Origin: Diphasiastrum complanatum
Taxonomy: Eukaryota > Streptophyta > Lycopodiopsida > Lycopodiales > Lycopodiaceae
DNA: 64,000 nt
Direction of reading: 5' to 3'
Assembly (NCBI GenBank): GCA_029204225.1
Contig: CM055109.1
Span: forward strand, 6,979,982 to 7,043,981
This document shows, in pieces, positions 55,451-64,000 of this stretch (its first letter is position 1; each line of letters opens with the position of its first letter). Made by a program: the position numbers and the translations under genes. The notes below the pieces were generated by a model. It saw nothing but the letters and a program-made list of their open reading frames with translations. It made no database searches and had not been told where the DNA came from.

Positions 55451-56240
55451 TGTTGATTTCACATGTGTGGACTGTCCACAACATGTACTTGTGATCTCCT
55501 AAGGTGTGTAGATGCACCAAGATCAAGACTAGATTGAGATTCAAGATCTATCTTTGATTCTATGGCAAAAACACACTACTACATGCATTCAATCACTTCC
55601 AACTCTCACTCACACGTGTGGGAAGTGTTCCAAACATAGACTAAATAAAACAAGCTGCTCTCCTCAGCTAGAGAGAGAAAATCATCATGAGCTCTCGGGT
55701 AGAGAGAGAAAGCTAGAAAACCAATTACTCACAAAATTCACTCAATCTCAAAATCAATTAGATCCAAATGAGAAGTACAATGATACTAATAGATCCATGA
55801 GCTACCACAATGCTCAATCATGATTGGACCACACTTTTGCCACCTCTTAATCCTATTGGACCATTGATCCATTCACCTCTAAATTCTATTGGACCATTTT
55901 CAAGCATATCTCAAATTCTATCGGAGCACTCATGGTTCCACCTCTAAATCCTATTGGACCTCTTAGACTTCATTAAACAAAGACATTACACTTGTCTACA
56001 CTCTAATTGGTTTGAGTTTGGCCTCCTACTCTATTTTGACTCAATAGTGGCATTACAATTGGAAATGGATAATTTGCCATCTATGCCAAATTTGACCCTA
56101 TCAACATCCTACATCTAGATGCTTGATACAAAAAACATAAGACCCCTATATCTAACATTTTTAATTTAATTCACAATTCTCCACACGTGGGAACATCCTC
56201 CACACATGTGAGATTCACTTACAAACATCTTTCATAAAAA
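55451..56240 (-). repeat. Copia 5' LTR (outer limit uncertain)
   Basis: The plus strand begins TGTTGATTTCACATGTGTGG. It shares this start and the CTAGAGAGAGA words with 41601. Around 55841-55960 the phrase CACCTCTAAATCCTATTGGACC recurs about four times with spacing of 35-45 bp. Confidence 0.65.
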
Positions 56241-57020
56241 TACCAAGCTAGATTTTGCCAATTTCTCACGCATATGATTCAAAATAGCGACATGTATATA
56301 TCTTACTCATATTTCACAAAACTTTGGAAGAGATATTTCAATAATGTCTCTATTCCAAGAAAAGTTTGAATGGGAGTATGCAGTACATGTGTAGAATTGA
56401 AAAGTAAAAGAAAAGCCTTAAGGGACCCGACGGAGATTGCGGTGGTGAAGTCAACTTTGAATGATCATAGAGAGGAACAGGCAGCAGAACGTCAAAAAAT
56501 AATGCATCACCGTAAAAAATGCTTTGGGTTTCCATAGTAGTATTTTGGCATTGTCATTGATGGGATGGATATAAAAAAGACACAGTTGCCTCACTTCACA
56601 CGGCTACCAAAGGATGTTTACGAATAAATGATGATTCAAGCACATTTGGTCGGTTGCTTGATATACAATGAAATTGTTCATCCTCGAGTATATTTCACAT
56701 ACCCTAACATGCATAATGATCCCAACTTAACCATGACTATTATTCATCATGTTTTATCTTCATGGCGAGGATTGCTTCCGGCTGTTTTATATGTGCAGTT
56801 GACAACATAGCAAGAGAGAATAACATTCAAATGGTCTTGGGTTATTTAAATATGCTTATGGAGAAGGGCATCTTCAGGAAAGTAAAGGATGCTTTTTTTG
56901 TTGACACCTATAAAAAGAGGTCATTTTTTGAAGTATCCTAGGGAAAATTCCAAATGTTTCCCCTTAGTTGAAAAAATTACCCATTCAATAGGAAATTGTG
57001 TTACTAGTGATTTGCTTTGA
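56241..57020. other. Unassigned DNA
   Basis: No domain recognised. Short frames only. Confidence 0.45.
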
Positions 57021-57318
57021 GAAAATCCATTGATCTCATTGTAGATTTGATGTGGAATGGTGTTAGATGTTTGTTAAACCTCCAAATCATTGAGAGTGAG
57101 TTTTGAGGCTTATGTTTTTAGTTCAAGAGTGAGACTAAAATCCATTCTAAAAACCATAGGAAGGCATTGGCACTTCCAAGAGTCAAATCCAAGTTTTTCA
57201 ATTGAATAGTTTGTGTAGAATTTGATTCCATTGTTCCTTTGAGTTTAAGATCATTGTAGATCTTACTTCTTGAGTTTAGAGAAAATCAAGAGAGTAGCCT
57301 TGAGGCTAAATTCTGAAA
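57021..57318 (+). mobile_element. Copia leader fragment homologous to 28500-28790
   Basis: GATGTGGAATGGTGTTAG, GAGGCTTATGTTTTTAGTTC, ACCATAGGAAGGCATTGGCA and TCAAGAGAGTAGC occur in the same order as on the minus strand at 28790-28500. It stops just short of the gag start. Confidence 0.85.
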
Positions 57319-57344
57319 AAGTGAATAGGGAAAGTCTTGAATAG

Positions 57345-58095
57345 TGTGAAGTTTTTAGCACGTGTGAACTTCATCACACACCCTACAGGATCTTATTGAG
57401 GTGTTGTGATTGCACAAGATTGATCAAAGAACAGTATGCTTAAAAAATCTAAGGCAAGAGCACAATGGCATACATCAGATGAAAAAATCTAACTCTTCAC
57501 TATGAGAAATGAATGTCAAAAATAATTCTAAGTGTCCAATATGGGAAAATAGGCTGCTCTCGGGTAGAGAGAGAAAATCAAGCATAGAAAACTTGGGTAG
57601 AGAGATAATGAGTCCAAAACACCAAAATCTCAATATTCACAATGTGAAAACATGCCCAACTTTCCCTACATGAGAGAGACTCGAATTCCTATAGTGGAGT
57701 TGCATGGAAAGTCCACTTAAGTGAACTAATTCACCTGCCAGAGATCCACATGTGTAACTGCATGCATGTATGTTGCATGTACTGCATGTCAACTCATAAA
57801 ACTACCTAGACATGTGTAGATCGCTAAAACTACTTTGCATGTTGCATGCACTGATTGCATGTGGCTTGCATGCATTGATTGCATGTGGCTTGCATGCATA
57901 CAGTAAGACTTTGCATGCTATCTAAGCATCTACATGTCATCATAATTGAGCCTATCTAGCTCAAATCCGAGCTACACTAGAAGAATATGTGCTCAATTCA
58001 CACTCCTTTTATGTACAACATGAATTTTAGTGGAAATCACCATGGACATGGCCCCAAACTCGAGATAGGAAGATAATATTTTAATAATCTTCACA
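57345..58095 (-). repeat. 3' LTR of the minus-strand Copia, about 751 bp
   Basis: The plus strand ends AATCTTCACA at 58095, and the complement of a purine tract (AAGGAGGAG) follows. The left end TGTGAAGTTT at 57345 matches inverted-end expectations. Near 57848-57898 a 26 bp unit (TTGCATGTGGCTTGCATGCA) is tandemly doubled. Confidence 0.65.
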
Positions 58096-59272
58096 CTCCT
58101 CCTTAAAATTTATGTTCCTATCAACATAGATTTCAAAATTAGGCCAAGATTTGACCTCATCTTCATATAGACATTCTTGAGTAGAGGTTTGGTGAGAATA
58201 TCTGCAACACAATTTGAAGATGAAACATGCTCCAATGAGATCTCTCTCCCAATGACTTTTTTTCTTACAAAATGATGAGCCACTTCAATATGCTTGCTCC
58301 TTGCATGAAAGACTAGATTATTTGCAAGAGCCTGAGCAGAAATGTTATCATTCTTAATAATTGGTAAATCTTCATTAGCATAACACTTTAGCTCCAAAAA
58401 TAGCCTTTTGATCCATAAAACCTCCTTTGTTGTGGTTGTAAGAGATTTGTATTCAACTTCACAGGATGATAAGGAAATAGTTGCCTGCTTCTTTGAGCCA
58501 AGAAGCCAAATTTCCTCCAAGAAATATAGTGTAAGCACTTGTGGATTTCCTATCCAACCTGTCCCCTGCAAAATTTGAATCTGAAAAAGCAATCAAAGTC
58601 AGACCTTTTCCTTTGTAATATAGTCCATAATCCAAGGTAGAAGATATATACCTCAAGACTCTTTTAGCCAACTTCCAAAGATATAACTTTGGGTCCTGCA
58701 TGTGTTGACTTAGCTTATGAACACAAAAGCTTAGATCAGGCCTAGTCACTATTAACCAAATAAGTGAGCCAATAAGACTCCTATAAAGAGTGATGTCCTC
58801 AAAGGATTTTTCATCATCTTTCATAGGAACTTTTACAGTGTGCTCCATAGGTGTATCTATGCCTTTACAGTTTTCCATATGGAATTTCCTGAGCATGGAA
58901 AGTGCATATCTACTTTGGCTTATAAATGCATGACCTTTCCAAAAATCTATTTTAAGGCCTAGAATATAGTGAAGAACTCCTAAGTCCTGCATCTTAAACT
59001 CAATACCAAGTGCATGCTTAGTTTCTTCAACTAACTTCTCATTGTTTCTACAAAGAATGATATCATCTACATAGATGAGAAGAATAATAACAAAGTTATC
59101 TACAAACTTATAATACAGAGAAGGGTCATATTCACTTAGACAAAATTCGAGTGATATGAGTTAGGAGTTGAGCCTTGCATACCAAGTCCTTGGTGCCTGT
59201 TTCAGTCCATACAAACTTTTGAACAAAAGACAAACTTTTGATTCATCACCTTCCTTCACAAAACCTAGAGGT
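58096..59272 (-). pseudogene. Copia RT and RNase H with intact YVDD
   Basis: Minus strand from 59272: PLGFVKEGDESKVCLLFKSL (59190-59265), LYGLKQAP, IYVDDIILC (near 59060-59085, catalytic YVDD intact), LGVLHYILGLKIDF, CKGIDTPMEH, LIGSLIWLIVTRPDLSF, VLRYISSTLDYGLYY, then RNase H FSDSNFAGDRLDRKSTSAY, ISLSSCEVEYKSL, KHIEVAHHFVRKKV and ILTKPLLKN. A frameshift near 58490 separates RT and RNase H frames. Confidence 0.92.
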
Positions 59273-60859
59273 TGCAGTTAGAATTAAAGTAGAATCATTG
59301 TGCTACTGTACTGTGGGTCCAATCAATTGATAAGGATCAGTTGGCCTCACCACGAGGCAAGTCGACTACTAATACCAAATCTGTAGTGTCCCGTCAATGG
59401 CAACTTGGGTCATGCATGGGTTGTCTGAGTGAACAACTATATGTCCAATGTAATTTCATTTTGAGAAATACAGTTGTTATGTGAGCTTGCTGTGGAGAGT
59501 GTTTTTCTGTCTGTGTTACTGTGTAGCATGATCAGTGTTCCTGTGCAAAGCAAATTCTAAGTTGGTATCAGAGCCATACAGGGAGTGTACACAGTACAAC
59601 ATCGCCATTGAAGAGAGCTTCGGGACAACTGTCTTCTGAGAGTTTGGGGTTTACGGCGGGTTGAACACGAAAAGAGAAGCACTGGTGCACGGTTTCTAGT
59701 TTATAGAGACTTGCCAAGCTCAACAGAGGGATTAGTAGCATGTGCATAGCAGAAGACAAGGTAAAACTTGGTGAAAAATTCTGGTGATTTCTTCGCTGTT
59801 TGTGCACCATTTTGGATGTTGTAAGGACAAGAAGAAAGCTAATTATATTGTCAACCAGTTATGGAGAGATTCTGAGGTTTATGTCAGAGATTTGTCTATA
59901 GACAGTTAACCTAGCAGATTTGTGGTAAAAGGTGAAAAAAGCCCCTTTGTCAAGTTGAGCTAAAATTATCGTTTCTCCACGAAATTTCATGATTGAACAC
60001 TCTACAGATTTGGTATTAGTAGGGCAACCCTGCCCCCCTCAGATCATGCTCAAATCGATCCGAAAGCGAGTTTGATCAAGCAACAGGTAGCTTGGGAGGC
60101 GCGGCCGTAGACAGGGAGGTTGCGGGTATGTTCGCGCGTGGAACCAAGACAGTAGTGTTTTGAAGTGGACAACGCTTGCAAGTGTCTCCATTAGTGCACA
60201 ATAGTGCTCAGAACTGTTGGATAGAGAATTTGCAAGATCGACGGCTCAGATCGTGCTACCCAGGAGGGATATCCACAGTTGGATCAGAATTGACCATTGG
60301 ATGGAGTCTAAAGGGTTGGAGAAGAGGGACCTATTGAACTGAAGTGCATTTTGGCCTTCAACTGCATTAAAAAATTTTATACTGAAATTGGAATTGGGTC
60401 CTTTCACAAGTGAAGAGTGAAGTTTCTTCAAGGTGAAGAAACAGCTCAAAAACAAAAAAAAATCCCTATTTTTGGGTCCTTTGCCTGTTTTGACCCAAAC
60501 GAAAGGCTATAACCTCCAAACGAAGGGCACTCCAACTGTACCTGCAATATGGTACAACAAAACAGAGTGATTGCAATGGAGAAAGTGTTCGGAGTGCACC
60601 AAAAGTGATTTCACCATTCCACTGGGCATGAAGTTGGGAGTGGACCATTGAGTGCATTCGGAAGGCGACGCCGATTTGGCTTTCAAATTGGTGGAAAAGC
60701 GACGAGTGGCCTGGTAAGGAAAAAAGTGCAGGTCATTATTTTCAACTTCTGACATCACAGTTGGCCTTGGCATACTACTTTTAGCCTAAGATAGAAGTTT
60801 CAAACAGCTGTGTTACTGTGTAGCATGATCTGTATTCATGTGCAAAGCAAATTCTAAGT
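59273..60859 (+). mobile_element. Short non-coding LTR element inside Copia RT
   Basis: 5' LTR 59273-59562 (starts TGCAGTTAGAATT, ends AATTCTAAGT), PBS TGGTATCAGAGCCA at 59563-59576, about 1.2 kb interior without domains, and a 3' LTR of which only the last ~47 bp remain (60813-60859: CTGTGTTACTGTGTAGCATG and CAAAGCAAATTCTAAGT). Removing it rejoins the RT frame as YMEK|PLGF. The TSD is not clean. Confidence 0.82.
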
Positions 60860-61640
60860 GTTTCTCCATGTAAATCTCCTCCTCAAGGTAACCATTGAGA
60901 AATGCATTAGAAACATCAAGCTGGAACATACCCCATTTGTGAAAACGTGCAAGAGAGATGAGTATTCAAATTGTTACCATCTTTGCAACTGGTGCAAAGT
61001 TGTCTTCATAGTCAAGACCTTTGATCTGTGAGTAGCCTTTGGCCCAAAGTCTTGCTTTATACTTATTGATAGATCCATCATGATTATACTTGATTCTGAA
61101 TACCCACTTACATCCAATCACATGCATGTTGTTTGGTGGCTCCACAAGCTCTCATGTGTTATTTGATATCAAGACTTCAAACTCTTGGGTCATTGTTTCA
61201 ACCCACTCTTTGAATTGAAAAGCTTCTTGGACATCCTTAGGCTCTTCATCTAATATAAAAAGTGCATGATAGGAAGTTTCACCTTCCACTTGCCTTCCTT
61301 CTTCATCATATGTGAGCCTCCTTGGCTCAGATCTTGCTCTTGTAGATCTTCTGGGTGTGGTAGCTTGAATTTGCTCTTCCTCAGGCCTCGGCCTCACCTC
61401 TTCTTGAATAGCATCAAGATTGATGATTGATCTTGCATGAGACTCCTTGACCTGTGCATCATCCAAGTTAAACTTATGATCTTCATGGAAGATCACATCT
61501 CTACTAACAACATTCTTCTCAATAGAGGGCAAATAAATCTTGTATGATTTTTTAGTGGATGCATATCCTACAAAAATTCCTTTTACTGCACTAGGATCTT
61601 CCTTCTTCCTAGTTTCTAGAGGCACATGCACAAAGCATAC
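60860..61640 (-). pseudogene. Copia integrase tail, linker and RT N terminus
   Basis: Open minus-strand frame 61152-61631: GIFVGYASTKKSYKIYLPS, DVIFHEDHKFNL, then a Glu/Arg-rich linker and FKEWVETMTQEFEVL. After a stop, RT begins (GSINKYKARLWAKG, LDYEDNFAPVAKM) and reaches QLDVSNAFLNGYLEEEIYME at about 60866. The next RT residues lie beyond the insertion, at 59272. Confidence 0.88.
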
Positions 61641-61920
61641 ACAGCCAAAAATCCTAAGATGATCTACCTTAGGCTATTTCTGATACAACATCTCAAATGG
61701 TGTCTTTCCTCCTATTGCAAGATTTGGAAGCCTATTACAAAGATACTTTGCACATGCAACTGCCTCTCCCCAAAATTCTTTAGGTAGAGAAGCTTCTAGC
61801 CTAATGGGTTTTGCACATTCACACAAAATTCTATTTTTTCTCTCAGCAACTCCATTTTGCTGAGTATATGAACAAGAAAACTCTCTTTGAATACCCTCTC
61901 TCTCAAAAAAGTCTTTTAAC
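61641..61920 (-). pseudogene. Copia integrase core, C-terminal half
   Basis: REFSCSYTQQNGVAERKNRI (catalytic Glu in the QQNGVAER box), EFWGEAVACAKYLCNRLP, GKTPFEML and LRIFGCVCFVHVP, one stop. It ends at about 61920, where a plus-strand gag starts; the integrase N-terminal half is missing. Confidence 0.92.
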
Positions 61921-61924
61921 TTAT

Positions 61925-62731
61925 CTTCTTGAAACTAGTGAGAGGCTAAATTCAAGTAATTATTCAATATGGAAAGAAAGAATGGAGTCACTTCTAGTGC
62001 TCCAAGATTTGTATGATCATGTCCTTGGTGAAGAGGAAGAGCCTCAAGGAGGACAAGATCTAGAGTACAAGCTAGCATTACATTGTCTTAAAATTAATGT
62101 TAGTAATGAACTTCTTAAAGAAGTTGCATATTGTACCTTGGCCAAGAATGCTTGGAACTCCTTAAAAGAAATTTATGAATCCAGAAATACCTCTAGAGTG
62201 CTTATGCTAAGGAATAGAGTTCCTCAAAGCATTAGAGGTAGTGATGAGAGTGCTCAAGAGTATGTCTTGAGGATAAAATCTCTCAATAAAGAACTTTCCA
62301 TCATAAGTAAGAGTATCCAAGATGATGAGCTTGTGCAAATCATCTTAAATGGTCTTGGAGATGAGTTCTCCAATCTAGTACAAAGCTTTGCAATTCAAGA
62401 TTCTCTACCTTCTATTGACAAGCTCCATAGTGTGCTTGTGGCCGAGGAGAGTAGAATCCTTCATGTCAAACAAAGGATTGGTTCCTTGAAGTTACATGAT
62501 GGAGATGAGAAGGCCAACTTCTCAAGAAAAGGCAAGGCAAAGTCCAAGAAGAAGATACAACACAAGGAGACCAAGAGTGATGATCAAGCATCATGCTCTA
62601 AAGGTGAAAAGAAGAACAAGGCCAAACTAAAGTGTTTCTTTTGTGGAAAGAAGAGTGCTACAAAAAGAAGAATGCACAATGTGAGAGCAAGCAAGGCAAC
62701 CTTACCCTTGAGGAAGAAGAGGATGAAGTGA
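61925..62731 (+). pseudogene. Copia gag (UBN2 family)
   Basis: LLETSERLNSSNYSIWKERM, then LALHCLKINVSNELLKEV, AKNAWNSLKEIYESRN and LVQIILNGLGDEFSNLVQSF, a basic linker, and CFFCGKKSATKRRMHN near 62634-62680, where only the first CX2C pair of the zinc knuckle survives. The open frame extends upstream to 61811, but residues before about position 40 are antisense integrase and not gag. Confidence 0.9.
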
Positions 62732-62739
62732 ATTCATGA

Positions 62740-64000
62740 AACTTTTGCTCATGTTGCTAAACTAGTTTCCATAAGGTTGATCATTTCTCTTGCAACTACT
62801 TTCAATTGGCCTCTATTTCAATGTGATGTGACTAATGCCTTTCTAAGTGGCTATTTGGAAAAGGAGATCTTTATGAGACAACCCGAGGGCTTCATCAAGG
62901 AAGATCAAGAAGGAAAAGTATGAACTTTGTTGCTAAGAAGTCTTTATGTGCTTAAGCAAGCACCTAGAGCGTGGTACTCTAGCTTGAATACTTTCTTAAA
63001 CTCTATAAATTTTGTTGTAAGTGCTTATGATCCTTCTTTGTACTTAAAATTTAATGATGGTAATGTCATCATTCTTATTTTGTAAGTAGATGACATAATC
63101 CTTAGTGGAAATGATCATGATGGTATACTAGAAGTGAAAATAGCATTGTCTAAAGAGTTTAAGATGGTGGATCTTGGTGTTCTTCATTTCATACTAGGAA
63201 TAGAAGTATCAAGAGGCAAAGATTTGAGTTTTATTTGTCAATCCAAATATGCTTCTTCTATCTTAGAAATTTTTGAAATGAAACATTGTAAAGGAGTAGA
63301 TACTCCTATGGAGCAAAATGTGAAAGTCTCTAATGGTGATGATAAAGCATCCTTTGAGGACCTCACACTATATAGAAGACTTCTAGGCTCCCTAATCTAT
63401 CTTACTATAACTAGACCTGATCTAAGTTATAGTGTAGGTAAGCTAAGCAAATCTATGCAAAATCCATTGGTCTGTCATTGGAAAAATGCAAAAAGGGTGT
63501 TGAGGTACATCTCGGCCACCAAGAACTTTGGCATTTTGTATCATGGATCTAACCTTGCTTTGAGGACATATTCGGATGCTGATTTTGCAGGTGATAAGGT
63601 GGGTAGGAGGTCCACAAGTGCTTTTGTTACCTTTCTTTGCAATGGCATAGTGTCTTGGCTTTCCAAAAAGCAAGACACAATTTCTCTATCTTCAATCGAG
63701 TCGGAATACAAGGCATTAACATCAACAACCAAGGAGATTTTGTGGTTGAAGAGGCTTTTGGTGGAGTTACAAGTCATGGAGGTTGAGGAGTAGCCAATCA
63801 TATATTGTGACAACCAATCAAGCCAAGCATTAGTAACCAATCAAGCCAAGCATTCGCAACCAATCCCACATTCCGTGCAAGGAGCAAGCACATAGAGATT
63901 GCTCACCACTTTATGAGGGAAAAGGTTCAAGCCAAGGAGATCAAGCTACAACATGTATCTTCTTTAGATTGTCTTGCTGATCTACTCACTATAGCCTTGC
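62740..64000 (+). pseudogene. Copia RT and RNase H with stop in YVDD
   Basis: FQCDVTNAFLSGYLEKEIFM (motif A with catalytic Asp), RQPEGFIKED, LKQAPRAWYSSLN, then ILIL-stop-VDDIIL: the tyrosine codon of YVDD reads TAA (63083-63085). The frame 63134-63793 continues LGVLHFILGIEVSRGKDLSF, TRPDLSYSVGKLSKSMQ, VLRYISATKNF, RNase H YSDADFAGDKVGRRSTSAF, SLSSIESEYKAL; after stops, CDNQS and SKHIEIAHHFMREKV. A 23 bp duplication at 63812-63857 shifts the frame. Confidence 0.92.
63812..63857 (+). repeat. 23 bp tandem duplication in RNase H
   Basis: AACCAATCAAGCCAAGCATT occurs at 63812 and 63835, three bases apart. 23 is not a multiple of three, so it breaks the frame. Confidence 0.9.

Larger units (their letters stand above)
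61920..64000 (+). mobile_element. Copia element with gag joined to RT, runs off the right edge
   Basis: Plus-strand gag (61925-62731) is followed within about 20 bases by RT (from 62740). Protease and integrase, which should lie between, are absent. RNase H runs to the window end. It has no LTR or PBS in the window; its left boundary abuts the oppositely oriented Copia at about 61920. Confidence 0.88.

Noticed and set aside
59568-59810. 80-codon minus-strand ORF behind a PBS
   Set aside because: It is antisense to the leader of the LTR element and resembles nothing.
61811-61920. N-terminal 35 residues of the long gag ORF
   Set aside because: On the opposite strand these bases encode integrase (QQNGVAER); the plus-strand frame is open there by chance.

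Overview
The window is nuclear DNA of a land plant, probably a vascular plant with a large, repeat-swollen genome. It has two intron-containing plant genes (a chloroplast glutamyl endopeptidase and a PAR1 secreted protein), one intron of about 7.2 kb filled with transposons, and almost nothing else except old, nested, frameshifted retroelements. A gymnosperm or fern would fit, but the sequence alone does not decide it. No prokaryotic, organellar, rRNA, tRNA or CRISPR signal was seen.

Layout. 1-2450: 5' part of a decayed Copia element on the minus strand (RT start, integrase piece, pre-integrase domain, gag, primer-binding site, LTR). 3730-10600: a LINE ORF2 split by a 4.77 kb Gypsy element (5072-9844, TSD TCTAC), which itself carries a 680 bp Mutator-type element (6844-7523, 9 bp TSD). 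12513-23058: six recognisable exons of the glutamyl endopeptidase gene on the minus strand. Its fourth intron holds a LINE fragment, Gypsy pieces, an LTR flanked by both a polypurine tract and a PBS, and a small hAT-like MITE. The catalytic 3' exons are not in the window. 24114-28340: a minus-strand chromodomain Gypsy interrupted by a deleted Copia element (25265-28100, TSD CAAAT), then fused to a Copia leader/gag. 30366-33485: a decayed Athila-like Gypsy gag-PR-RT. 33486-39200: a minus-strand Copia whose 3' LTR was hit by a large non-coding LTR element (33749-36869, TSD CTAAA). 39300-44200: unresolved retroelement debris and LTR pieces.

44247-46014: a complete four-exon PAR1 gene on the minus strand, with a long TC-repeat about 160 bp upstream of its start codon. 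46300-57000: a fold-back MITE, Gypsy RT and Copia integrase fragments, a CACTA right end with a palindromic subterminal array (to 52939), a decayed coiled-coil ORF, and LTRs. 57345-61920: a minus-strand Copia with intact YVDD, interrupted by a short non-coding LTR element (59273-60859). 61920-64000: a plus-strand Copia in which gag is joined straight to RT, facing the minus-strand element head to head.

The two host genes are not functionally linked by anything visible. The main interest is structural: target-site duplications and reading frames that resume across insertions give a clear order of events, and several LTR elements have independently lost the catalytic middle of pol while keeping LTRs, priming sites and gag.
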